Under the pieces are notes generated by a model. It did not search any database. It was given only the letters and a program-made list of their open reading frames with translations, and was not told where the DNA came from. Positions 52,059 through 60,315 of a stretch of DNA of 64,000 nt are shown in pieces. The position numbers were made by a program, and so were the translations under genes. Source of the DNA: an uncultured Collinsella sp. (GTDB taxonomy: Bacteria > Actinomycetota > Coriobacteriia > Coriobacteriales > Coriobacteriaceae); contig UQTW01000004.1 in NCBI GenBank assembly GCA_900544115.1, positions 1-64,000 of the forward strand, in the 5' to 3' direction. Every line of letters starts with the position of its first letter. Within the stretch, counting starts at the first letter, position 1.

Positions 52059-52958
52059 ATGGCATCGCGGTATCAGATTGTATGTATGGTGGTCGATTGC
52101 GGCAGCCTGAAACGTGCGGCCGACGAGCTGGGCTATAAGCAAAGCGCGGTGAGCCAGGCCGTCAAGGCACTCGAGCGCGAGCTGGGCACCACGATTATCG
52201 AGCGCGGCAAGCAGGGCGTCTCACTGACGCGCGACGGCAAACAGTATCTGCCGTATCTACGCCAGATCGTAACGGCCGAGGCCGAGCTTGAGGGTAAGCG
52301 CCAGGAGTTGTTGGGGCTTTCGTCGACCGACATTCGCATTGCGACGTTTACCAACGTGAGCCGTACCGTGCTGCCGCGCGTGATCCGCGACTTTGGGGCT
52401 CTGCATCCGGGCGTGCACTTTACCCTCAAGCAGGGCGATTACACGCGCAACGCCCAGTGGGTGCACGATGGCGTGGTCGATTTTTGCTTTACGGCGCGCG
52501 GATTTACCACGGGGCTCGAGAAGCGCGTGGTCTATCACGATGAGTTGGTGGCGCTGCTGCCGGCCGCCCATCCGCTGGCGGCAAAGGAAAAGGTGACGCT
52601 CGCCGACCTGGCGCCCGAACCGTTTGTGCTGCTGGATGAGGGCGAGCAGAGCCTGGTGCTCGATGCATTCACGGCGCACGGGCTGTCGCCGCATGTGACG
52701 AGTGAGGTTACCGACGACTACACCATTATGGCGATGGTGGAGGAGGGCCTGGGCGTGAGCATGCTCTACCGTCGTACGGTCGAGGGCATGCAGGCCGATA
52801 TCCGCGTGCGTCCTATCGTGCACGCTCCCTCGCGTGACGTTGTGGCAGCGTGGCGCAGCTGGGATACCATGCCGATCGCCACAAGGCGCTTTATCGACTA
52901 CATGAGCTCGCATATCGTGAGCCAGCTGCCGATGCGCCACCTTGTTGGATGTGTCTAG
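52059..52958 (+). CDS. LysR-family transcriptional regulator
   Basis: The 299-residue protein has an N-terminal winged helix (CGSLKRAADELGYKQSAVSQAVKALERELGTTII) and a periplasmic-binding-like effector domain (IRIATFTNVSRTVLPRVIRDFGALHPGVHFTL, LLDEGEQSLVLDAF). The start follows GGAGG. Divergent from the DMT transporter gene, its most likely target. Its 3' end overlaps that of the convergent MATE gene by 4 nt. Confidence 0.94.
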   Translation: MASRYQIVCMVVDCGSLKRAADELGYKQSAVSQAVKALERELGTTIIERGKQGVSLTRDGKQYLPYLRQIVTAEAELEGKRQELLGLSSTDIRIATFTNVSRTVLPRVIRDFGALHPGVHFTLKQGDYTRNAQWVHDGVVDFCFTARGFTTGLEKRVVYHDELVALLPAAHPLAAKEKVTLADLAPEPFVLLDEGEQSLVLDAFTAHGLSPHVTSEVTDDYTIMAMVEEGLGVSMLYRRTVEGMQADIRVRPIVHAPSRDVVAAWRSWDTMPIATRRFIDYMSSHIVSQLPMRHLVGCV

Positions 52959-54337
52959 CGCGCCCCGGTCTTGGCTTGCGCCAGACGGTAGGTGCGTGCC
53001 GGGTGGCAGAGCAATACCGCCACGACCATAAAGAACGCTGTGGTGCCCAGGCTGATGGGGTAGACCATCATGATGTTCGCAAAGGTGCGGAAGTGGGGGA
53101 ACACGCAGAATACCCAGTAGAAGCGAATACCGCAGACGCAGATCATGGTGATGAGGGCGGGCATGAGCGAGATGCCAAAGCCGCGTAGGTAACCGGACAT
53201 GTTCTCGTAGAACATGCTAAAGGCGTACGCCGGGAAGATCGAACACACGCGGATATAGCCGATCGAGACGATGTTGGGGTCGCTGTTGAACAGCGCCAGG
53301 ATCTCACGCCCCAGACCGACGATGATGACGATGGTGGTGAGTGCAACGATGCCGCCTTCGACCAGGCAGACCTTGAGCGTCTTGGTGCAGCGGTCGATCT
53401 GGCGGGCACCGTGGTTTTGCCCCACAAAGGTGGTGCAGGCCTGGCTAAAGCTGTTGAGCAGGTTGTAGCACACGTACTCCAGGCTCATGGCGGCGCTGGA
53501 TGCTGCCATGACCTCGGTGCCCAGGCTGTTGATGGCGGACTGGATGATGATGTTGGCGACGGCAAAGACAGCGCTTTGGATGCCGGCGGGCAGTCCGATT
53601 TTGACGATGCGCTTGAGGGCGACGGGGTCTAAGCCTAAGTCGCGTGGGGTGACGCGGACGACGGAGTCGGTCTTGAGCAGGCGGATAAAGAGTGTAGCGG
53701 CGCTGACGGTGTAGGCGATGGCGGTGGCGATGGCGACGCCCGCGACGCCCCAGTGGAGTACGGGGACAAAGATGAGGTCCAGGCCAATGTTGAGGACGGT
53801 GGACACGGCAAGCGCCTGCAGCGGCATGCGGGTGATGCCGACGGAGCGGAAGATCGCGGCCTCAAAGTTGTAGAGCAAGATTGAGGGCAGGCTGAGCAAA
53901 AAGACGCGCAGGTAGAGCGAGGCGAGCGGCATGGTTTCGGCGGGAACGTTGAGCGCGGCGAGCATGGGCTCGGCAAAGATCTCGCCCAGAGCGATGACGA
54001 CAAAGCCCACGAGCGCCATTAAAATCGAGGTATGGACGGCGCGTTTGACCATGTTCTGATCGTTGCGGCCGATAGCGTTGGCGATGACCACGTTGGAGCC
54101 AAGCGACATGCCAATAAACAGGTTGAGCATAAGACTGGTAAGCGGAACATTGGAGCCGACCGCCGCCATGGCGAGGGTTCCCTGGTCGCCCGAGAAATTA
54201 CCGATGATGACCGTGGCGATGAGATTCGATAGCTGCTCCAAGATGCTCGTGGCGGCCACGGGGAAGGCGAACAGGGGAATATTTCGCCACAGCGAGCCGG
54301 TGATCATGTCAATGTGCTTAGATGCGGTATCAGCCAT
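52955..54337 (-). CDS. MATE-family efflux transporter
   Basis: The 460-residue protein has about twelve helices in two homologous halves, each with the MATE features (SNLIATVIIGNFSGDQGTLAMAAVGSN in the first; GTEVMAASSAAMSLEYVCYNLLNSFSQACTTFVGQNHGA in the second). It should expel drugs or metabolites in exchange for Na+ or H+. It is transcribed alone. Confidence 0.93.
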   Translation of the reverse strand: MADTASKHIDMITGSLWRNIPLFAFPVAATSILEQLSNLIATVIIGNFSGDQGTLAMAAVGSNVPLTSLMLNLFIGMSLGSNVVIANAIGRNDQNMVKRAVHTSILMALVGFVVIALGEIFAEPMLAALNVPAETMPLASLYLRVFLLSLPSILLYNFEAAIFRSVGITRMPLQALAVSTVLNIGLDLIFVPVLHWGVAGVAIATAIAYTVSAATLFIRLLKTDSVVRVTPRDLGLDPVALKRIVKIGLPAGIQSAVFAVANIIIQSAINSLGTEVMAASSAAMSLEYVCYNLLNSFSQACTTFVGQNHGARQIDRCTKTLKVCLVEGGIVALTTIVIIVGLGREILALFNSDPNIVSIGYIRVCSIFPAYAFSMFYENMSGYLRGFGISLMPALITMICVCGIRFYWVFCVFPHFRTFANIMMVYPISLGTTAFFMVVAVLLCHPARTYRLAQAKTGAR

Positions 54338-54401
54338 ACGCTCTCAATCTCTAATATGCTCTTTCGTGCTTATTTGCGCAGATGATGATACTCCTAATCG
54401 A

Positions 54402-54459
54402 CTAGTCATTGGGGACGTTCTTAAACGACTAATCATTTAAGAACGTCCCCAATGACTAG
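54402..54459. repeat. 58-bp palindrome with GGGGACGTTCTT arms
   Basis: CTAGTCATTGGGGACGTTCT TAAA pairs with its exact complement (54436-54459) around a 10-nt loop. It belongs to the GGGGAC family and lies between the divergent MATE and RlmA genes. Confidence 0.9.
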
Positions 54460-54515
54460 GTGTGGAAGGCGTGCGACAATGGTGGGCGTTGTGTAGTCCG
54501 CGCTAAGGAGTTGCC

Positions 54516-55331
54516 ATGTTGTTGTGTCCCGTTTGCCATGAGCCGTTGGCGGACAATGAGCGCGGTGCTGCATGCGCGGGCGGACACCGGTTTGACCGTG
54601 CGCGCGAGGGCTATCTGTACTTACTGCGCTCGTCCAAGAGCGGCGACTCCATGGGTGATCCCAAGTCGCAGGCGCGCAGCCGTCGTGACTTTCTGAACCG
54701 TGGATACTACGCGCCGTTGCGCGATGCGATGGTCGAGCTGGTGCGCAAGCAGGTGTCTGGGTGTGCTGCGTCTACGAATGGCCCCATGACGCTGCTCGAC
54801 ATTTGCTGCGGGGAAGGCTACTACACCAGCGCCATGGGCGCGGTGCCGGGCGTGGATGCTTACGGTTTCGACCTGGGCAAAGAGATGGTGCGCCTGGCCG
54901 CCAAGCGCGGCGATGCGACCTACTTTGTGGCCAACATGAAGGATATCCCCGTGGCCGATGGCACCTTCGATATGGTGACCGAACTCTTTGCTCCCTTTAA
55001 CGAGCGCGAATTTGCCCGCGTGCTGGCGCCAGAGGGCTCGTTCTATACCGTGGTGCCGGGTGCCCGTCACCTCTTTGGGCTCAAGGAAGTGCTCTACGAT
55101 ACGCCATATCTCAACGATGAGAAGCTGCCGAAGACCACCGAGCTCGAGTTAGTCGGAACGCAGCGGGTATCTGCGAATATTACGCTCCAGACCCAGGCCG
55201 ACATCGAGGCGGTGTTCCAGATGACGCCGTACTACTACCGCACGCGCCCTGCCGACAAAGAGCGCCTGGCAAACTTGGACACGCTCCAGACCGATATCGA
55301 CTTCATCATCGCCGAGTACCGCCACAGCTAA
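54516..55331 (+). CDS. rlmA: 23S rRNA (guanine-N1)-methyltransferase, RlmA type
   Basis: The 271-residue protein has the RlmA zinc finger (CPVCHEPL and CAGGHRFDRAREGYLYLL), the GDPKSQARSRRDFLNRGYYAPLRDAM block, and a SAM-binding LLDICCGEGYYTSAM. It methylates a guanine near position 745/748 of 23S rRNA; which of the two cannot be told from sequence. In Gram-positives the RlmA(II) version affects tylosin response. GGAG precedes the ATG. Confidence 0.9.
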   Translation: MLLCPVCHEPLADNERGAACAGGHRFDRAREGYLYLLRSSKSGDSMGDPKSQARSRRDFLNRGYYAPLRDAMVELVRKQVSGCAASTNGPMTLLDICCGEGYYTSAMGAVPGVDAYGFDLGKEMVRLAAKRGDATYFVANMKDIPVADGTFDMVTELFAPFNEREFARVLAPEGSFYTVVPGARHLFGLKEVLYDTPYLNDEKLPKTTELELVGTQRVSANITLQTQADIEAVFQMTPYYYRTRPADKERLANLDTLQTDIDFIIAEYRHS

Positions 55332-55332
55332 C

Positions 55333-55372
55333 AACCTGCCAAAAAGGGACAGGTTTATTTTGGCAGGTTTTA
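55333..55372. terminator. Palindrome with GGGACAG loop after rlmA
   Basis: AACCTGCCAAAA (55333-55344) pairs with TTTTGGCAGGTT (55358-55369), followed by TT. The loop is AGGGACAGGTTTA, again carrying the GGGACAG motif of the other intergenic palindromes. Confidence 0.75.
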
Positions 55373-55385
55373 TCTGGGCAAATGC

Positions 55386-55423
55386 AAAGGGCCGACCGCG
55401 GAGATGCGCGATCGGCCCTTTTT
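55386..55423. terminator. Bidirectional terminator
   Basis: AAAGGGCCGA-CCGCG pairs with CGCG-TCGGCCCTTT, followed by TT. It serves the rlmA side and the convergent small membrane protein gene. Confidence 0.8.
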
Positions 55424-55459
55424 AGTTGCTTGGCTGCAGAGGTTATGAGAAGCGAGCGC

Positions 55460-55861
55460 TTACAGGCGGTCCTTGTTCTCGGCCTTAACGGCGTGCGCCT
55501 GCTGAACAAAGAACAGGTCGTACACCACGATGACAAAGGCGACGATATTGACGGAGCTGCCGCCGAGCGCGGGAAGCGTGAGCGCGGCCTGGACGAGCGT
55601 GGCGATTGCGGCGACGATGCCGAGCTTAAAAGCGCCATCCACCTGCGAAGGCTTGTTGGCGCCCTTGATGCCCGCAACGCCCGCGGCGAGATCGATGAGG
55701 CCCTTGGCGACCAGCGCGACCGCGGCGAGCATGGCGTTCGACCCGTACGTGGAATCGAGGTTGCCGGTCGCGATGCCGGCGATTCCAATGACGAGACTGG
55801 CGATGCCCAGAACAAAATAAATCAGGGCAAGGATTTTGAGTGTCTTGCGAGCGGCGCTCAT
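55460..55861 (-). CDS. Four-helix membrane protein of unknown function
   Basis: The 133-residue product has four hydrophobic segments (about 8-30, 42-62, 75-96, 102-122) separated by short loops with Gly and Asn, and a short charged tail. No family is recognised; the layout is like small DUF4064/DUF308-type membrane proteins. The ATG at 55861 follows AAAGGACCAGCT, a better start than any earlier codon. Confidence 0.78.
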   Translation of the reverse strand: MSAARKTLKILALIYFVLGIASLVIGIAGIATGNLDSTYGSNAMLAAVALVAKGLIDLAAGVAGIKGANKPSQVDGAFKLGIVAAIATLVQAALTLPALGGSSVNIVAFVIVVYDLFFVQQAHAVKAENKDRL

Positions 55862-56089
55862 AGCTGGTCCTTTCGATGCGGGCGCGGAGAATCTGTCGCA
55901 CCCAGGTTGCGGCACATATCGTGAAGCACATTGTAGTTCAACGGGGCGATACATGCGTTTGAAAGCGTCTCTTGCCTGTACGGTTCAACCTTTCAAAAAG
56001 GAAAGCTGGGCGTAAGCCAAATCGATGGCAGCGTATGCGCGGCGCTGCGATGATGGGGCCATGGTAAGAGCTGGACCGAAGGAGGAGCC
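55862..56089. other. Intergenic stretch
   Basis: No gene or clear structure seen apart from the strong GGAGGAG leader of the small gene that follows. Promoters in both directions are expected here. Confidence 0.4.
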
Positions 56090-56233
56090 ATGATGTACGG
56101 AGCAGGGCAAGTGCGTGAGCCGCGGTCGCTGGGAAGGCGCATGGGTGATTCTGTGATCGCTGCCGTGTGCACGGGATTGATGGCGGTGCTTTGCATTGCG
56201 ATGCTGTGGGCCATGTCGCATGTGGGACAATAG
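56090..56233 (+). CDS. 47-residue membrane microprotein
   Basis: A basic N-terminal part (QVREPRSLGRRMG) is followed by one hydrophobic helix (about 22-43, VIAAVCTGLMAVLCIAMLWAM) and a short end. The start follows GGAGGAGCC, one of the best ribosome sites in the region, which is the main argument that it is real. Position inside the membrane with the N-terminus in the cytoplasm is likely. Function unknown. It lies 63 nt before rsmJ in the same direction. Confidence 0.6.
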   Translation: MMYGAGQVREPRSLGRRMGDSVIAAVCTGLMAVLCIAMLWAMSHVGQ

Positions 56234-56296
56234 CGGACGGTTGGGTGCCGACATAAACGGCACTCACGTATTCGTTTTGCTTGTTAAGGAGTACCC

Positions 56297-57001
56297 ATGG
56301 GCGTCGTCGATCCCTTTTCTGTTGCTCGGGCCGCGGGGCTTGAGCTGATCGGGAAGTCCGAGGGCCTCACGCTCACCGACGGCACGATGGAGCTGCGCGC
56401 CGATTTCACCCGCATGCTTCCGCGGCTTAAACAGGGCCGTTTGCAGCAAGAGCTACTGGTGAAGGCTGCGCGCACAAAAGGCATCGAGCGGCCATGGGCG
56501 ATTGATGCCACGGCGGGCTTTGGCGAGGATTCGCTGCTGCTGGCGGCCGCGGGCTTTACCGTCGATCTGTATGAGCAGGATTGCGTGATCGCGGCGCTCC
56601 TCAAGGATGCCCTGGATCGCGTGGCAGATGATCCGGCGCTTGCGGCTGCCGTGGCTCGCATGCGCCTTCATGCGGGCGAGGACAGCATTGCCGGCCTTCG
56701 CCATACAGCTGAGTTGATCGGGCGGGGCGAGCTCGCGGCTCCCGACGTGGTGTATCTGGACCCCATGTTTCCCGAGCGCACCAAAAGTGCGGCGGTCAAA
56801 AAGAAGTTCCAACTCTTGCACCATCTGGAACGGCCATGTACCGACGAGGAGACGCTGGTCGAAGCTGCGCTTGCGGTGCACCCGCGCAAGGTCGTTATCA
56901 AGCGACCGGTGAAGGGGCCGCTGCTTGCCGGCGTTAAGCCGAGCTATCAGCTTGCGGGCAAGGCCGTTCGTTACGATGTTTTGGTGCCGCCGCGCCCGTA
57001 G
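56297..57001 (+). CDS. rsmJ: 16S rRNA (guanine-N2)-methyltransferase RsmJ-like
   Basis: The 234-residue protein has the SAM-binding WAIDATAGFGEDSLLLAAAGFTVDLYEQD and the catalytic-type DPMFPERTKSAAVKKKFQLLHHL, both diagnostic of RsmJ/YhiQ, which methylates G1516 of 16S rRNA in E. coli. AAGGAG precedes the ATG. Confidence 0.92.
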   Translation: MGVVDPFSVARAAGLELIGKSEGLTLTDGTMELRADFTRMLPRLKQGRLQQELLVKAARTKGIERPWAIDATAGFGEDSLLLAAAGFTVDLYEQDCVIAALLKDALDRVADDPALAAAVARMRLHAGEDSIAGLRHTAELIGRGELAAPDVVYLDPMFPERTKSAAVKKKFQLLHHLERPCTDEETLVEAALAVHPRKVVIKRPVKGPLLAGVKPSYQLAGKAVRYDVLVPPRP

Positions 57002-57049
57002 CTTGTGCACGATGGCTGGCGCTTCGCCAGCGCCGTGCCGATGCGGGGT

Positions 57050-57346
57050 CTATTTCCAAGGGTGCGACGTCAGGTGCCAGCCGCCGCAGTATTCGCATTT
57101 GTAGCAGGACAGGCCGCGCCGTCCGCGGTTTTCGCAGTCGGCCATAACGGCCTCTGCCTCGGCGCGCGTGTCGTAACGGTTTTTGCGTTCGCACGACTTG
57201 TAGCGCCAGGCTTCATCGCGCTCGGCGTCTAGTGCGTCGCGGCGCTCGTCCTCGCGCGCAAACAGGTCGCCCATATCGCCGCCGGTGGCAGCGCCCAAAA
57301 ACTCGCTTTTGGCTTTTGACCAGGCGGCTCGCTTTTTGCTCCCCAT
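57050..57346 (-). CDS. Small Cys-rich protein, zinc-ribbon-like
   Basis: The 98-residue product has a charged N-terminal half and a C-terminal CERKNRYDTRAEAEAVMADCENRGRRGLSCYKCEYCGGWHLTSH segment with Cys pairs and a His that could hold zinc. Similar small proteins are common in Actinobacteria without assigned function. The ATG at 57346 (MGSKKRAAWSK) is chosen over an upstream one because it starts the conserved part. Convergent with rsmJ. Confidence 0.75.
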   Translation of the reverse strand: MGSKKRAAWSKAKSEFLGAATGGDMGDLFAREDERRDALDAERDEAWRYKSCERKNRYDTRAEAEAVMADCENRGRRGLSCYKCEYCGGWHLTSHPWK

Positions 57347-57420
57347 CTGCTTCGCGCTCCTCTCCAAACGTTGGTATCATTGCTCAATCAAAGTGATACC
57401 AATAAACGTGAGGTCGCCGC

Positions 57421-57912
57421 GTGATGATCAGAAAAACCCTCGATACCGACATTCCCGCCGTCATGGCTATCTATGACGCGGCCCGCGCCTTTATGCGCGC
57501 GCATGGCAACGCCACGCAGTGGCCCGAGGGCACGCCTTCGGCCGAGCAGCTGGCTGCCGATATTGCCGCTGGTGGCAGTTACGTGTGCGAAGTCGACGGC
57601 CGCGTGGTGGCGACGTTTGCCTTTTTACCGGGTCCGGACGAGTGCTATGACGTGATTGAGGACGGTCAATGGCGCAGCGACACTCCGTATGCCGTGCTGC
57701 ATCGCGTGGCATCCGACGGCACCGTGCACGGTATCGCGGCGGCGATGTTTGCCTTTGCCAAGGAATGCGCCGACCATCTGCGTATTGACACGCACGAGGA
57801 CAACTTGCCCATGCAGGGCGCCATCGCCAAGGCGGGGTTCGAGCGTGTCGGTATCGTCTATGTGTCCGACGGCACGGCGCGTGTCGCGTTTGATTGGCTG
57901 CGCGAGGCGTAG
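57421..57912 (+). CDS. GNAT-family N-acetyltransferase
   Basis: The 163-residue protein follows the GNAT layout: IRKTLDTDIPAVMAIYDAARAFM at the start, an acceptor strand VVATFAFLPG, the CoA-loop region VLHRVASDGTVHGIAAAMFAFAKE and the late DTHEDNLPMQGAIAKAGFERVG, typical of acetyltransferases that end in a GF(E/x)RVG motif. The substrate is unknown. GTG 57421 and ATG 57424 are both possible starts. A terminator follows. Confidence 0.88.
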   Translation: MMIRKTLDTDIPAVMAIYDAARAFMRAHGNATQWPEGTPSAEQLAADIAAGGSYVCEVDGRVVATFAFLPGPDECYDVIEDGQWRSDTPYAVLHRVASDGTVHGIAAAMFAFAKECADHLRIDTHEDNLPMQGAIAKAGFERVGIVYVSDGTARVAFDWLREA

Positions 57913-57945
57913 GAGCCAAGGCACGTATCATCACCCAGCTCAAAT

Positions 57946-57974
57946 AAAAAATGGCCCCGAGTGGGGCCATTTTT
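57946..57974 (+). terminator. Intrinsic terminator after the GNAT gene
   Basis: ATGGCCCC (57951-57958) pairs with GGGGCCAT (57963-57970) around GAGT; an A-run precedes and TTTT follows. Confidence 0.92.
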
Positions 57975-58218
57975 GGTAAAACGCGTCGTTGTGGGACTCG
58001 CATTGTTACCGCCCCAGATGAACCCGGGCAGACAAAAAGGGGAGGTGCCGGCTTTCGCAAGGCGCGAACCTACGAAAATCGCCGCGCGGCAACGCGGGGC
58101 GATGAGCTCGGTCGGGGGATAGGGCCCGCTTCGCCCGCCGGCCCGTAAATTGTATCATCCAGTGTGGAACGAGAGCGCCCGTTGCCGCGTGCGATGGGCT
58201 TGCAATAAGAGGAGAGCC
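57975..58218 (+). promoter_or_regulatory. Structured leader region of the TetM-like gene
   Basis: These 244 nt contain no gene but are rich in pairing segments: ATCGCC (58078-58083) with GGCGAT (58098-58103) around CGCG pairs and a GCAA-like loop, and a GC-rich GGGCCCGCTTCGCCCGCCGGCCC. Known tet(M) genes have an attenuator leader; whether this is one, a riboswitch or a plain terminator cannot be settled here. No known riboswitch core was recognised. Confidence 0.45.
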
Positions 58219-60222
58219 ATGTCGAAGCAAGCGGTCGTTGGAATCTTGGCGCATGTCGATGCCGGCAAGACCACGCTGGCCGAGGCCATGTTGTTCAACG
58301 CGGGTCGCATTCGCAAGCGCGGCCGCGTGGACGATGGCGATTCGCATCTGGACACTAACACGATCGAGCGCGAGCGCGGCATTACGATCTTCTCGTCGCA
58401 GGCCGTGCTCGACCATGGCGATACCCACGTCATGCTCGTTGATGCGCCGGGGCATGTCGATTTTTCTGCCGAGGCGGAGCGCACATTGCGCGCACTCGAC
58501 TACGCGATTTTGGTTGTGGGCGCCAACGACGGCGTACAAGGGCACACCGAAACCCTGTGGCGCCTGCTTGCGCGCTATGACATTCCGACGTTCATCTATA
58601 TCAACAAAATCGATTTGGAGAATCCCGGCCGCGATGTTTTGCTGGCACAACTTGGGCAACGTCTTTCCGAAGGTTGCCTGGATGCCAACGAACTGTTGGC
58701 GGGCGGCGCCGTTCAGGAGGACGCTGCTGCGTTGGACGAGGCGGCGCTCGAGGAGTTTCTTGAGGCGGGCGAACTTTCTGTTGCAACGCTGTCACGCATG
58801 GTTGCCGAGCGCAAGCTCTTTCCCTGCTTTGCCGGCTCGGCGCTCAAGGACCAAGGCGTGGACGAGCTGCTGGACGGCATATGCGCGCTGATGCGTGAAC
58901 GGGCATGGCTTCCGGAGTTTGCCGCGCGCGTCTATCGTGTCAGCCGCGGGGATCGTGGCGAGCGCTTGGCTTGGGTTAAAGTGACCGGCGGCACGCTGCG
59001 TGCCAAGCAGATGATTAACGGACGTTCCGGCGCCGAGGCATGGGAGCAAAAGATCGACCAGGTGCGCATCTATAACGGCGAGAAATACGAGCTTGCCCAG
59101 GAAGTTGCCGCTGGCGGCATCTGCACCGTGACGGGTCTTGCGCACGTTCGCCCGGGTGATGCCCTGGGCGCGGAGCCCGCGGGCGATACGCCCGTCATTG
59201 CGCCGGTCCTCACCTATACGGTGCTTCCGGGCGAACACGATGTCCACGCGGTGTTCAAAGCGCTGACTGAGTTGGCGGACGAAGATCCCATGCTCGGCGT
59301 AAGCTGGAATACGCATCTTGAACAAATACATCTGCAGCTCATGGGAGCGGTGCAACTCGAGGTCGTGCAGCGGGTGTTGGCCGATCGTTTTGGCCTTGCG
59401 GTCGAGTTTGAGCCCGGCGGCATCCTCTATAAGGAGACCATTTCGCAGCCGGTCGAGGGCGTGGGTCACTTTGAGCCACTGCGCCACTATGCCGAGGTGC
59501 ATCTGCGCCTGGAGCCGTTGCCGGCGGGCTCGGGCGTACAGTTTGGCACCGTGACCTCGACCGACGAGCTCGATCTTAACTGGCAGCGTCTGGCGCTCAC
59601 CAACGCCATGGAGCGCGATCATCTGGGCGTGCTGACCGGCTCGCCCATCACCGATGTGTGCATTACGCTCACAGGTGGCCGCGCGCATGCCAAACACACC
59701 GAGGGCGGCGATTTTCGCCAGGCCACGTATCGCGCGATTCGCCAGGGGCTCATGCGGGCACGTGAGGCCGGCGCGGCGGTGCTGTTGGAGCCGTGGTACC
59801 ACTTTGAGCTCGAGGTGCCGGGGGAGTGCGTGGGCCGGGCGCTCTCGGATGCCACGCGCATGGGTGCCGAGTACGAGCCGCCGACGATGGCGGGCGACCG
59901 AGCGAAGCTTGTGGGTCGCGTGCCGGCATCCGAGGTGCAGGATTACGCGCTGGAGGTGGCTGCCTACACGAGTGGTCGCGGGCATCTGTACCTGGAGTTT
60001 GCCGGCTATGCGCCTTGTCATGATGCCGAGCGCGTCATCGAGGCGGTGGCCTATGAGCCCGAGGCCGATCTGCCCAACACGCCCGACTCGGTCTTTTGCT
60101 CTCACGGCGCCGGTTACACGGTCAAATGGTACGACGTACCCGCCGCGGCACACGTAAAGATCGATCCCGCCGCCTTCCGTCCCTGGCGAGCAGCAGACGC
60201 TGAGTTTTTCGGCCACATGTGA
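58219..60222 (+). CDS. TetM-like ribosomal protection-type GTPase
   Basis: The 667-residue protein is a translational GTPase with G1 AHVDAGKTTL, switch-type RERGITIFSSQ, G3 DAPGHVDFSAE and G4 INKIDLENPG, then EF-G-like domains 2 to 5 ending in a TetM-like C-terminus (CSHGAGYTVKWYDVP region). It fits the Tet(M)/Tet(O)/OtrA group that removes tetracycline from ribosomes, but it is only a relative and resistance is unproven. The ATG at 58219 follows GGAGAG. It is longer than Tet(M) (about 640). Confidence 0.88.
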   Translation: MSKQAVVGILAHVDAGKTTLAEAMLFNAGRIRKRGRVDDGDSHLDTNTIERERGITIFSSQAVLDHGDTHVMLVDAPGHVDFSAEAERTLRALDYAILVVGANDGVQGHTETLWRLLARYDIPTFIYINKIDLENPGRDVLLAQLGQRLSEGCLDANELLAGGAVQEDAAALDEAALEEFLEAGELSVATLSRMVAERKLFPCFAGSALKDQGVDELLDGICALMRERAWLPEFAARVYRVSRGDRGERLAWVKVTGGTLRAKQMINGRSGAEAWEQKIDQVRIYNGEKYELAQEVAAGGICTVTGLAHVRPGDALGAEPAGDTPVIAPVLTYTVLPGEHDVHAVFKALTELADEDPMLGVSWNTHLEQIHLQLMGAVQLEVVQRVLADRFGLAVEFEPGGILYKETISQPVEGVGHFEPLRHYAEVHLRLEPLPAGSGVQFGTVTSTDELDLNWQRLALTNAMERDHLGVLTGSPITDVCITLTGGRAHAKHTEGGDFRQATYRAIRQGLMRAREAGAAVLLEPWYHFELEVPGECVGRALSDATRMGAEYEPPTMAGDRAKLVGRVPASEVQDYALEVAAYTSGRGHLYLEFAGYAPCHDAERVIEAVAYEPEADLPNTPDSVFCSHGAGYTVKWYDVPAAAHVKIDPAAFRPWRAADAEFFGHM

Positions 60223-60245
60223 CAAGGGGACAGCCCCTTTGTCAC
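60216..60245. repeat. GGGGAC-core palindrome at the end of the TetM-like gene
   Basis: ATGTGACAAGGGG-ACAG-CCCCTTTGTCAC, overlapping the last codons and stop of the gene. Slightly degenerate copy of the GGGAC family. Confidence 0.8.
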
Positions 60246-60250
60246 CCGCT

Positions 60251-60282
60251 GTTGGTATAACTCGGTGTAAGTTGGTATAACT
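60251..60282. repeat. Two direct repeats in front of the second AAA+ ATPase gene
   Basis: GTTGGTATAACT occurs at 60251-60262 and 60271-60282, exactly 20 bp apart and 33 nt before the start codon. Its position mirrors the 19-bp array before the first ATPase, though the sequence is different. Confidence 0.8.
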
Positions 60283-60315
60283 ATAGGCAGGGTTTGCCAA
60301 TCCGAGGAGGCCGAC

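Noticed and set aside
57980..58150. SRP RNA, tRNA or a known riboswitch
   Set aside because: The structure is GC-rich, but none of the conserved cores (SRP GGAA loop motif, tRNA T-loop, TPP, cobalamin or ykkC blocks) is present.
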